Assembly: GCA_017521345.1 (NCBI GenBank)
Contig: JAFXCU010000230.1
Location: forward strand, 1-8,569
Source of the DNA: Ruminiclostridium sp.
GTDB taxonomy: Bacteria; Bacillota_A; Clostridia; Oscillospirales; Oscillospiraceae
Length of the DNA: 8,569 nt
Direction: 5' to 3'
Shown here: positions 1 through 5,260 of the stretch, one piece after another
Layout: each line of letters begins with the position of its first letter
How positions within the stretch are numbered: the stretch's first letter is position 1
Translations under genes and position numbers: made by a program
The notes under the pieces: generated by a model
Seen by the model: the letters and a program-made list of their open reading frames with translations, nothing else
Told to the model about the DNA's origin: nothing
The model's database searches: none

Positions 1-556
1 CCGCACCATCGTGGAGGGGTGCCTTGGGGAAGAAGATGTTCTTCAGCAGTTCGCTTGTGACAGTGGACTGGAAGGGAGTGCCGGAGGAGATGATATTGGT
101 CAGGTCGGTGTCCCGCTCGAAGACCATCAGGGCACCCACCTTGTTCTTGGACATCTCGGCATAGGCCTCCACCGTCTCGTTGATGGCGGCCTCCAGCTCG
201 CTGGCCGGAGCGTCGCTGCTGCGGAAGACCCGGTACAGGCTCAGGTTGTTGCTGCCGATGCGCTCCAGGAATCGGCGGATCTCCGGCTGGAAGATGATGA
301 CCAGGGCCAGAAGTCCCAGCTCCATGGCCTTACTCAGGACAAAGTTGACAGCATTCAGGTTGAACTGATAGGACAGCCACATGACCACAAAGATCAGCAG
401 CAGAGCCTTGGCCACCGCAACCGCCTTGGTGCGCTGGAGGATATTGATGCCTTTATAGATGATGAACGCCATGATGGCAATGTCGATCATATCTGCGATG
501 GTGATAAGCCGCAGATAGTCCATGATGGTGGAAAAAAACTGCATCAATGAAGTCAA
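1..556 (-). CDS. cdaA: Diadenylate cyclase CdaA, N-terminal part (cut by left edge)
   Basis: Membrane-bound cyclase that joins two ATP molecules into c-di-AMP, a messenger for osmolyte uptake and cell-wall control. The 185 visible residues show three hydrophobic helices (about 20-39, 48-66 and 76-92), the IIFQPEIRRFLERIG segment typical of CdaA, a linker, and the start of the DisA_N cyclase domain (KVGALMVFERDTDL, FPKAPLHDGA). The catalytic DGA motif (183-185) is the last thing in the window; the later RHR motif lies outside. I chose TTG at 556 because AGGAGG (565-570) sits 8 bases before it. ATG at 544 and 523 are in frame but too far from that site. It has its own promoter and follows a terminator, so it starts a new unit. 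In many Firmicutes cdaR and glmM come next; that part is not visible. Family assignment is firm. Confidence 0.95.
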   Translation of the reverse strand, partial: MTSLMQFFSTIMDYLRLITIADMIDIAIMAFIIYKGINILQRTKAVAVAKALLLIFVVMWLSYQFNLNAVNFVLSKAMELGLLALVIIFQPEIRRFLERIGSNNLSLYRVFRSSDAPASELEAAINETVEAYAEMSKNKVGALMVFERDTDLTNIISSGTPFQSTVTSELLKNIFFPKAPLHDGA

Positions 557-564
557 AGCCCTGT

Positions 565-570
565 CCTCCT
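565..570 (-). promoter_or_regulatory. Ribosome-binding site deciding the cdaA start
   Basis: AGGAGG on the minus strand, 8 bases before the in-frame TTG at 556. The ATG at 544 would be 20 bases away, which is too far for this site. The start therefore appears to be TTG, adding four residues to the ATG-initiated form. Confidence 0.7.
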
Positions 571-636
571 GTCCCAATTTTTCCCATGTTCTGAAAAAGG
601 GTATATCACCCCGAGTTTTACATGGTAATTCAAGTT

Positions 637-665
637 ATTATACTGTATTTCCGGCCTATTTACAA
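637..665 (-). promoter_or_regulatory. Sigma-A-type promoter of cdaA
   Basis: On the minus strand the -35 box is TTGTAA (660-665, 4 of 6 consensus bases) and the -10 box is TATAAT (637-642, perfect), separated by exactly 17 bases. Transcription would start near 630, giving a leader of about 75 bases before the TTG start. The promoter lies in an AT-rich gap directly after the terminator of the upstream gene. Confidence 0.85.
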
Positions 666-671
666 CCCCGA

Positions 672-697
672 GGGGACAGGAAATTTACGTTGTCCCC
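672..697. repeat. 7-bp inverted repeat just upstream of the cdaA -35 box
   Basis: GGGGACA (672-678) and TGTCCCC (691-697) are perfect inverted copies around a 12-base AT-rich centre. The site ends 6 bases upstream of the cdaA -35 box and lacks a T-run on either strand, so it is not a terminator. A regulator-binding site is possible but unproven. Confidence 0.45.
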
Positions 698-702
698 TGC
701 AG

Positions 703-731
703 AAAAAAGCGCCCCGGACACACCGAGGCGC
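703..731 (-). terminator. Intrinsic terminator after the desulfurase-like gene
   Basis: In minus-strand RNA, GCGCCUCGG (731-723) pairs with CCGGGGCGC (717-709), nine pairs including one U-G wobble, around a UGUGU loop, followed by six U residues (708-703). It lies 11 bases after the TGA stop of the gene ending at 743 and closes that unit before the cdaA promoter. Confidence 0.9.
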
Positions 732-742
732 AGTCACCCTGT

Positions 743-1858
743 TCAGATCAGACGGTACATCAGGGAAAGGAAGGCCTCCACCTCACGGACCGTGTTGAAG
801 GCAGAAAAGCTCAGGCGCAAAGTGCCGGTCTCCACCGTTCCGGCGGTCTCATGGGCCGTGGGTGCGCAGTGGAGACCCGCCCGAAGGGCCACCCCATGGC
901 GGGCCAGCCGGTCGGCCAGCTCACCGGCGTCCCAGTGGGCCACCCGGAAGGACAGGACCCCTGACTGACAGGGGCCCTTGGACCAGAAGACCTGGACCCC
1001 CGGGAGTTTCCTCAACCCCTCCCCTGCCAGGTCCTTCAGGGCAATCTCGTGACGAAGGAGCCGCTCCGGCCCCTTCTGCCGAACGAAACGCATCCCCGCC
1101 AGAAGGCCGGCCGCCCCGGGGACATTGTGGGTCCCGGCCTCCAGCCGGTCAGGCAGGTAGTCCGGCATGGTCTGGCGGCGGGAGTCGCTCCCCGTCCCCC
1201 CTTCCAACAGGGGTTCGCCCCTGTCCCGGCACAGAAGAAGACCGGTGCCCTGGGGGCCGTACAGGCTCTTGTGCCCCGGCATGGCCACAAAGTCCGCCCC
1301 CCAGTCCTCCAGGCGGATGGGCAGCAGACCCGCCCCCTGGGAGGCATCCACAATGAGAGGGACCCCTCGGGCCCGACAGAGGGCAGCGGTCTCGGCCACC
1401 GGCAGCACATAGCCAAAGACGTTGGACACCTGGGTGCAGATCATCCCGTCCACGTCACCGGTCAGCTGGCGGTCCAACTCCTCCAAAAAGAGGTCCGGGC
1501 GGAAGAGAGGGGTTCGGATGGTCCGCACCCGCACCCCCGGAATGGTCTGGAGGGGACGGGTGACCGCATTGTGCTCCCAACCAGAGAGGAGAACGGTGCT
1601 CCCGGGTTTCACCAGGGACTTCATGGCAATGTTCAGGCCGTGGGTGGCGTTTGCCGTCAGCACCACCCGGTCAGGCTCCCCCACCTGAAAGAGGCAGGCG
1701 GCCAACTCCCGGCAGGCCAGCAGGGTCCCGGCCGCCCGGGCGGATGGGCCGTACTCCCCCCGGCCGGGGCTGGTCATGGTGGCCATGGCCTGCCGGACCG
1801 CCCGGGAGACCGTCAGGGGCTTCTGGAGGGTGGTGGCGGCGCTGTCCAGGTAGATCAC
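743..1858 (-). CDS. Cysteine desulfurase-like class V aminotransferase
   Basis: PLP enzyme of 371 residues in the NifS/SufS superfamily; closest to the subgroup modelled as 'cysteine desulfurase family protein' (EF2568 type). Visible features: N-terminal YLDSAATT, the PLP-stacking His in WEHNAV (H96), DASQGAG with the PLP-contact Asp (D171), the Schiff-base lysine in MPGHKSLYGPQGTG (K197), and the candidate persulfide cysteine in RAGLHCAP (C331). All key residues are present, so it should be active on cysteine or selenocysteine. The start is GTG at 1858: GGAGGT lies 6 bases before it and the family N-terminus begins there. The frame stays open to 2089, but that region encodes the upstream gene in another frame. 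The GTG overlaps the upstream TGA by 4 bases, implying translational coupling. Substrate specificity cannot be read from sequence; the DUF3343 partner suggests sulfur or selenium delivery. Confidence 0.85.
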   Translation of the reverse strand: MIYLDSAATTLQKPLTVSRAVRQAMATMTSPGRGEYGPSARAAGTLLACRELAACLFQVGEPDRVVLTANATHGLNIAMKSLVKPGSTVLLSGWEHNAVTRPLQTIPGVRVRTIRTPLFRPDLFLEELDRQLTGDVDGMICTQVSNVFGYVLPVAETAALCRARGVPLIVDASQGAGLLPIRLEDWGADFVAMPGHKSLYGPQGTGLLLCRDRGEPLLEGGTGSDSRRQTMPDYLPDRLEAGTHNVPGAAGLLAGMRFVRQKGPERLLRHEIALKDLAGEGLRKLPGVQVFWSKGPCQSGVLSFRVAHWDAGELADRLARHGVALRAGLHCAPTAHETAGTVETGTLRLSFSAFNTVREVEAFLSLMYRLI

Positions 1859-2106
1859 GGCCCCACCTCCCGATAGCCCAGGCCGCCGCCCCCCACGTAG
1901 ATTCCCAGGTAGGGCAGCTTTTTCTGGTTCAGGACCGTAAGGGACCGGGCCAGCTGCCGGCTCCCCACCCGCACGGAATAGCTGCAGCCCTTGGGGGAGA
2001 TCTCCGCCGGAGACCGGAGGATGCGGGCCGGGATCCCGGCCCGCTCCAGGGTGTTGGCCACCCGTTGGGCATAGGTCAGGGAGCGGCACATGATGAGATA
2101 AAACAT
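1855..2106 (-). CDS. DUF3343 protein, putative Se/S carrier-like
   Basis: Small protein of 83 residues matching the DUF3343 pattern: an MFYLIMCRSLTYAQRVANTLERAGI helix-strand start, then a P-x-E-I-S-P-K-G-C-S-Y-S-V-R-V core with one cysteine (C41) where the family usually has a conserved Cys, then a short C-terminal part with a GGGG stretch. No signal peptide or membrane segment is visible. The family is annotated as a putative sulfur or selenium carrier and often lies next to desulfurases; its biochemistry is not established. ATG at 2106 has AGGAGGT 8 bases upstream (2115-2121), but that site is one arm of a hairpin. The stop overlaps the next gene's GTG start by 4 bases, so the two are probably made together. 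A role in receiving S or Se from the desulfurase is inference. Confidence 0.8.
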   Translation of the reverse strand: MFYLIMCRSLTYAQRVANTLERAGIPARILRSPAEISPKGCSYSVRVGSRQLARSLTVLNQKKLPYLGIYVGGGGLGYREVGP

Positions 2107-2109
2107 AAG

Positions 2110-2151
2110 AAAAAACCTCCTCCCAAGACTACTCTATGCCCGGAAGGAGGT
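2110..2151 (-). promoter_or_regulatory. Hairpin masking the DUF3343 RBS, terminator-like
   Basis: In minus-strand RNA, ACCUCCUUCC (2151-2142) pairs with GGGAGGAGGU (2124-2115), ten pairs with one U-G wobble, across a 17-base loop, followed by five U residues (2114-2110). The 3' arm contains the whole Shine-Dalgarno of the next gene. The structure begins 6 bases after the ispF stop. It could end ispD-ispF transcripts, or hide the DUF3343 RBS until ribosomes finishing ispF open it. Confidence 0.65.
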
Positions 2152-2157
2152 AATGTG

Positions 2158-2640
2158 TCATTTTTTATCGAGGGTCTCAATAAGAACCACCGCATGGGCG
2201 GCCATGCCCTGCTCGGTGCCGGTGAAGCCCAAGCCCTCCTCAGTGGTGGCCTTGACGCTGATGGCAGTCACCGGGATACCCATGGCCCGGGAGAGATTCT
2301 GCCGCATCTGAGGGATGTGGGGCATGAGCTTGGGCTTCTGGGCCAGGATGGTCATGTCGGCGTTCTCCACCCGCCAGCCATTCTGAGCCATGAGTTCCAT
2401 GACCTTCCCCAGGAGGACCAGACTGTCCGCCCCGCTGTAGGCGGGGTCCTTGTCCGGGAAGTGCTGGCCGATGTCCCCCAGGGCGGCCGCACCCAGGAGG
2501 GCATCCATCAGAGCGTGGGCCAGCACATCGGCGTCGGAATGGCCCAGGAGTCCCAGGTGGTGGGGGATCTCCACACCTCCCAGAATGAGCTTTCGGCCGG
2601 GAACCAGCCGGTGTACGTCATATCCGTGTCCGATCCGCAT
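2158..2640 (-). CDS. ispF: 2-C-methyl-D-erythritol 2,4-cyclodiphosphate synthase
   Basis: Fifth enzyme of the MEP isoprenoid pathway: cyclises CDP-methylerythritol 2-phosphate to the 2,4-cyclodiphosphate and releases CMP. The 160 residues are of normal length and cover the whole single-domain, trimeric, cytosolic enzyme. Zinc ligands D8 and H10 lie in GYDVH, and H42 in [13 protein letters not shown]; the LLGHSDAD loop holds H34 and D38, and GDIGQHFPD holds D56. The C-terminal [14 protein letters not shown] matches the family's nucleotide-site segment. ATG at 2640 lies 2 bases after the ispD stop, so the pair is co-transcribed and probably translationally coupled. IspD makes CDP-methylerythritol; IspE, which acts between the two, is not in the window. 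Nothing is missing or unusual in the protein. Confidence 0.97.
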   Translation of the reverse strand: MRIGHGYDVHRLVPGRKLILGGVEIPHHLGLLGHSDADVLAHALMDALLGAAALGDIGQHFPDKDPAYSGADSLVLLGKVMELMAQNGWRVENADMTILAQKPKLMPHIPQMRQNLSRAMGIPVTAISVKATTEEGLGFTGTEQGMAAHAVVLIETLDKK

Positions 2641-2642
2641 GG

Positions 2643-3377
2643 TTACTTCCCCATCCTTTCTGCCAGAATGGCCTCCCCGTGGATGAGATCCCGGGGGGTG
2701 GTGATCTTAATATTCTCCTCGCTGCCCTGGGTCAGGACCACCGAGAAGCCGATCCGCTCCACAGCGGAGCAGTCGTCGGTGACGGGAGCCCCCTCCTGCA
2801 GGGCCTTGCCCACGGCCCCCTTGATGAGGGCGGCATCAAAGATCTGAGGGGTCTGGACGGCGAAGAGCTCCGCCCGGTCGGGGGTCTCGGTGACCACCCC
2901 ATTCACCGCCCGCTTGATGGTGTCCTTCACCGGGATGGCCGGGGCGGCTGCGTGGTGTTTCCGGGCCGCCCGGATGGTCTTTTCGATGATCTCCCCGGTG
3001 ACAAAGGGCCGGGCCCCGTCATGGATGGCAATGAGGTCGGCAGCAGGGTCGCAGGCTTCCAGGCCGGCCATCACAGACTCCGGACGGCTGGCGCCGCCCC
3101 GGACCAGACGCTTGACCTTGTCATAGCCTTTCTGGCTGCACAGGCTGCCGATGGGGGCCATCAGGTCCTCCCGGGTGACGATGACGATCTCGTCCACCAG
3201 GTCAGAGGCCTGGAAGGGGGCAATGGCGTGGAGGATGATGGCCTCACCTCCCATGGGGCAGAGGATCTTGTCGATACCCTCCATCCGGGAGGCCTGACCG
3301 GCGGCCACCACCACCACAGAACAGAGGGGTGCCTTCTCCTTGACTTGTTTCTTCAACAGTTTTTCCAGAAAACCCAT
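2643..3377 (-). CDS. ispD: 2-C-methyl-D-erythritol 4-phosphate cytidylyltransferase
   Basis: Third enzyme of the MEP pathway: joins MEP and CTP to give CDP-methylerythritol. The 244 residues show the signature AAGQASRM (25-32) with R31 and K37 as the CTP-binding pair, GGASRPESV (94-102), HDGARPF (119-125), VKDTIKR (150-156, T153), QTPQIFD (175-181), TDDCSAVE (200-207) and [10 protein letters not shown] with K224. All the expected catalytic segments are present. The usual second Gly of the AAGxGxRM signature is Ala here, and the R-to-K spacing is one residue shorter than in E. coli; clostridial forms with similar loops exist, so activity is likely. ATG at 3377 has AGGAGG 7-8 bases upstream, which supports an unusual Lys-rich extension of about 17 residues before the first strand. 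The gene sits between the carD terminator and ispF. Confidence 0.95.
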   Translation of the reverse strand: MGFLEKLLKKQVKEKAPLCSVVVVAAGQASRMEGIDKILCPMGGEAIILHAIAPFQASDLVDEIVIVTREDLMAPIGSLCSQKGYDKVKRLVRGGASRPESVMAGLEACDPAADLIAIHDGARPFVTGEIIEKTIRAARKHHAAAPAIPVKDTIKRAVNGVVTETPDRAELFAVQTPQIFDAALIKGAVGKALQEGAPVTDDCSAVERIGFSVVLTQGSEENIKITTPRDLIHGEAILAERMGK

Positions 3378-3402
3378 GGGGTTCCTCCTTTTCGAGTGTG
3401 AT

Positions 3403-3433
3403 AAAAAAGGAGCCTGATGAAAGGCTCCTTTTT
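3403..3433 (-). terminator. Terminator between carD and ispD
   Basis: Perfect 11-bp hairpin: AAAAAGGAGCC and GGCTCCTTTTT arms (3404-3414 and 3423-3433) around an 8-base loop. On the minus strand it ends in a run of six U residues (3408-3403). It starts about 10 bases after the carD stop. The A- and T-runs make it able to act in both directions. Only 25 bases separate it from the ispD ATG, and they hold the RBS but no room for a promoter. Confidence 0.9.
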
Positions 3434-3442
3434 GCTTTTACT

Positions 3443-3922
3443 TTATGCGTGCAGGACCTGGTTGATGCGGTCCTCGGCCTCTTCATATGGGATATCGTGG
3501 GACAGGCTGACCTCAGAAATGAGGATCTGCCGGGCCGAGTGGAGCATTTTTCGTTCTCCCGTGGAAAGACCCCGGCGGGTGTCCCGCAGCAGAAGGCTCT
3601 TGACCACCTTGGCCACCTCCAGCAGGTCGCCGCTTTTCAGGCGGGACATATTCTCCTGATACCGGTGGTTCCAGTTGGTCTCCAGCTTCACCTGCAGGTC
3701 GGCGATCTGACCGAGGATCCCTTCGGATTCCTCCCGGCTGAGGACCGGACGGACGCCGATCTCCTGGCAGTGGTCGGTGGGGATGAGCACCAGCATGCCT
3801 CCAACAGGCAGACGGAGACTGTAGTAGTCCCGCAGGACATTGTTGACCTTGCGTGTTACGATCTCATCCACGATCCCGGCGCCATGCATGGGATGGACGA
3901 TCTTATCTCCGATTCGGAACAT
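3443..3922 (-). CDS. carD: CarD/CdnL-family RNA polymerase-binding regulator
   Basis: Transcription regulator of 159 residues that, in this family, binds the RNA polymerase beta subunit and stabilises the open complex at promoters. Residues 1-60 form the Tudor-like polymerase-binding domain (MFRIGDKIVHPMHGAGIV, then DYYSLRLPVGGMLVLIP). Residues 65-155 are the helical DNA-contacting domain with ETNWNHRYQENM; W84 matches the tryptophan that wedges the upstream edge of the transcription bubble in mycobacterial CarD (W85). The segment LLLRDTRRGLSTGERKML is also typical. ATG at 3922 is preceded by AGGAGGT at a good distance, and a strong promoter lies about 75 bases upstream. Placement directly before ispD is, as far as I recall, common in Clostridia. 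It likely acts genome-wide rather than only on its neighbours. Confidence 0.93.
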   Translation of the reverse strand: MFRIGDKIVHPMHGAGIVDEIVTRKVNNVLRDYYSLRLPVGGMLVLIPTDHCQEIGVRPVLSREESEGILGQIADLQVKLETNWNHRYQENMSRLKSGDLLEVAKVVKSLLLRDTRRGLSTGERKMLHSARQILISEVSLSHDIPYEEAEDRINQVLHA

Positions 3923-3994
3923 AGACCCACCTCCTGAGCCGATCGATCCACTTGCCTCTTTGGCCCTTTCCGACTTTTGACTTATAACAGTATT

Positions 3995-4023
3995 ATTATA
4001 GCGGTATCATCTGGATTTTGCAA
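3995..4023 (-). promoter_or_regulatory. Sigma-A-type promoter of carD
   Basis: Minus strand: -35 TTGCAA (4018-4023, 4 of 6) and -10 TATAAT (3995-4000, perfect) with a 17-base spacer. Transcription would start near 3988, giving a leader of about 65 bases. The 80 bases upstream (4024-4101) are very AT-rich with A- and T-tracts, which may act as an UP element. Confidence 0.85.
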
Positions 4024-4101
4024 GGATTTTTCGCCATTTTAATTAAAAACTTTACCACTTTAATCGAATATTTTACCCATATTCACCAGAAGGGTCAGGG
4101 T

Positions 4102-4137
4102 AAAAAAGTGCGGCGTCAGATCAATCTGACGCCGCAC
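4102..4137 (-). terminator. Strong terminator after the zinc-ribbon gene
   Basis: Perfect 13-bp GC-rich stem, arms GTGCGGCGTCAGA (4108-4120) and TCTGACGCCGCAC (4125-4137), with a 4-base loop. On the minus strand it is followed by six U residues (4107-4102). It lies 25 bases after the stop of the zinc-ribbon gene and ends the sigH unit before the carD promoter region. Confidence 0.95.
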
Positions 4138-4162
4138 TCGGTCTGGCGTAATTTCTAAGAAA

Positions 4163-4438
4163 TTAAGCTTCTCTCATACGAGCGAAGCACTCGCTGCAGT
4201 AAACAGGACGGTCAGACTTGGGCTCGAAGGGAACCTTTGCCTCGCCGCCGCAGGATGCGCAGGTGGCGGTGAAGAACTCACGGGGGCCGCGGGAAGCAGC
4301 CTTGCGAGCGTCACGGCAGCCCTTGCAGCGCTGGGGCTCGTTCTGGAAGCCTCTCTCAGCGTAGAACTCCTGCTCACCAGCAGAGAACACGAACTCGTTG
4401 CCGCACTCTTTGCATACTAAAGTCTTATCTTCGTACAT
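4163..4438 (-). CDS. Double zinc-ribbon protein (CxxC-x17-CxxC type)
   Basis: Small protein of 91 residues with eight cysteines in four CxxC pairs. The N-terminal half (C9/C12 and C38/C41, with NEFVFSAGEQEFYAERGF between them) matches the 'probable zinc-ribbon' domain found in many Clostridia. The C-terminal half (C60/C63 and C81/C84, with PFEPKSDRPVYC) matches the CxxC-x17-CxxC family. Each half should bind one zinc ion. There is no signal peptide, membrane segment or enzyme motif, and the linker (residues 42-55) is basic, so nucleic-acid or protein binding is possible; the function of the family is not known. ATG at 4438 has a modest GAGAGGG site about 9 bases upstream. It follows the sigma factor by 59 bases with no clear promoter between, so it is probably co-transcribed with it. 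Confidence 0.9.
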   Translation of the reverse strand: MYEDKTLVCKECGNEFVFSAGEQEFYAERGFQNEPQRCKGCRDARKAASRGPREFFTATCASCGGEAKVPFEPKSDRPVYCSECFARMREA

Positions 4439-4465
4439 GCTATTAACCCTCTCTTTGACTCTTTT

Positions 4466-4481
4466 GACCCGGGGTTGGGTC
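4466..4481 (-). other. Small hairpin between sigma factor and zinc-ribbon gene
   Basis: GACCC (4481-4477 on the minus strand) can pair with GGGTC (4470-4466) around a 6-base loop. The next bases are A-rich, not T-rich, so this is not a terminator. It is followed by two tandem copies of GTCAAA-type sequence before the zinc-ribbon RBS. It may affect mRNA processing or stability; it may also be chance. Confidence 0.3.
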
Positions 4482-4497
4482 GGATATAAATATGCGA

Positions 4498-5133
4498 TCA
4501 GCTTCCGCTGTATTCGCCGCGGGAGATGTGCTGCGCGATCTTTTTCCGGATGCGCTGCACGGCGTTGTCCACGGATTTCGTGGACCGGTGTACCTCTTCA
4601 GCAATTTCAGCATAGGAGGCCCCCTCCAGATAGCGGTCCAGCACCTGGGCCTCCAGACCGGTCAACTGGTCTCGAAGGGCCTTCTCCAGGGCGGACAGAT
4701 TTTCCTGGTGGATGATAACATCCTCGGGGTTCCTGTGGCTGGGGTATGCCGTGCCAAAGGGAGCAAAGTCCTGGTTAGCCAAAAAGAGGGATGGTTCGAG
4801 GGAAACATAATTGTTCAGCGGGGAATGCTTGCCGCCGGCGGCCACACGGACCGCAGAGATGATGCGGCGGCGGATGCAGAGCTCCGCAAAGGTGCGGAAT
4901 TGGGCCACACGGTCCGGTTTGAATTCCCGAATGGCCGAAAGCAGGCCCAGCATGCCTTCCTGGATGAGGTCTTCGCTGTCCCCACCGGCCAGAAAAAAGG
5001 GGCGGGAACACACCCGCACGAGGCGGGAATGGCGCAAAACAAGTGCTTCCTCAGCAGCACGGTCGCCCATCGCGGCCCGTGCGCATAACTGTTCATCTGT
5101 CATAGTTTCATGTGATAAATGATCAGTGGTCAT
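4498..5133 (-). CDS. sigH: SigH-like sigma-70 family sigma factor
   Basis: Sigma factor of 211 residues that directs RNA polymerase to alternative promoters; in Bacillus and Clostridium SigH starts the shift to sporulation. Region 2 includes DLIQEGMLGLLSAIREF (55-71) and FRTFAELCIRRRIISAVR (79-96), followed by KHSPLNNYVSLEP, close to the SigH hallmark KHIPLNSYVSL. Region 4 (about 155-200) has LTGLEAQVLDRYLEGASYAEIAEEV and a recognition helix in RSTKSVDNAVQRIRKKI. There is no region 1.1 or 3, as expected. ATG at 5133 is the most upstream start (an in-frame TGA lies 6 bases before it); ATG at 5103 is the alternative and fits the family N-terminus equally well. Neither has a Shine-Dalgarno. The neighbourhood (ruvCAB upstream) differs from the rlmB-yacP context of Bacillus sigH, so a diverged paralogue cannot be excluded. 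Confidence 0.88.
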   Translation of the reverse strand: MTTDHLSHETMTDEQLCARAAMGDRAAEEALVLRHSRLVRVCSRPFFLAGGDSEDLIQEGMLGLLSAIREFKPDRVAQFRTFAELCIRRRIISAVRVAAGGKHSPLNNYVSLEPSLFLANQDFAPFGTAYPSHRNPEDVIIHQENLSALEKALRDQLTGLEAQVLDRYLEGASYAEIAEEVHRSTKSVDNAVQRIRKKIAQHISRGEYSGS

Positions 5134-5147
5134 GATTTTTCAACGTC

Positions 5148-5176
5148 ATTATAATGGAGTTGTCAAGATAAGTCAA
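5148..5176 (-). promoter_or_regulatory. Near-consensus promoter directly before sigH
   Basis: Minus strand: -35 TTGACT (5171-5176, 5 of 6) and -10 TATAAT (5148-5153, perfect) with a 17-base spacer, the best promoter in the window. A second TTGACA lies at 5161-5166 but is only 7 bases from the -10 box. Transcription should start near 5141-5140, just 7-8 bases before the first ATG at 5133, or about 37 bases before the ATG at 5103. Confidence 0.88.
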
Positions 5177-5196
5177 GGAAATTATGAACAAAATGC

Positions 5197-5212
5197 AAAC
5201 TTTCAAAAGTTT
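5197..5212. repeat. 6-bp inverted repeat upstream of the sigH promoter
   Basis: AAACTT and AAGTTT flank a 4-base centre, ending about 20 bases upstream of the sigH -35 box. It is AT-only apart from one pair per arm and has no good T-run, so it is a poor terminator for ruvB. It could be an operator, but sites this short arise by chance in AT-rich gaps. Confidence 0.3.
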
Positions 5213-5260
5213 CTTCCCTTTTTGTTTGTTAATTTCACCAATTACGCATGATTCCCTTCA

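Noticed and set aside
11..550. A 179-codon open frame on the plus strand at the left edge
   Set aside because: The opposite strand encodes CdaA with membrane helices and the DGA motif; the plus frame is its shadow.
590..612. Short GGGT/ACCC hairpin with a T-run in the cdaA leader, possible attenuator
   Set aside because: Only four base pairs in the stem, too weak to stop transcription; no riboswitch-like fold is visible around it.
1855..2089. Desulfurase start at 2089, giving a 448-residue protein
   Set aside because: The extra 77 residues are an out-of-frame reading of DUF3343, and GTG at 1858 has a good RBS and the family N-terminus YLDSAATT.
2142..2160. GGAGGTAATG on the plus strand, looking like an RBS plus ATG
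   Set aside because: It is the complement of the hairpin arm after ispF; the frame that follows is antisense to ispF and shows no protein family.
1651..2847. A 398-codon open frame on the plus strand
   Set aside because: Antisense to the desulfurase, DUF3343, ispF and ispD genes; Pro/Arg/Gly-rich without family resemblance.
3977..4010. Plus-strand promoter TTGACT near the carD promoter
   Set aside because: The nearest -10-like boxes are 11 or 22 bases away, outside the working range, and no plus-strand gene follows.
4464..4492. Plus-strand promoter TTGACC with a TATAAA/TAAATA box, antisense to sigH
   Set aside because: Spacing is 15 bases for the better -10 box, and only 3 of 6 bases match at 17. 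No plus-strand gene follows, so it is not strong enough to report.
5168..5200. SigH-type promoter (AGGAAAT) near sigH, suggesting autoregulation
   Set aside because: The motif is on the plus strand, pointing into ruvB antisense, and lacks a GAAT box at the right distance.
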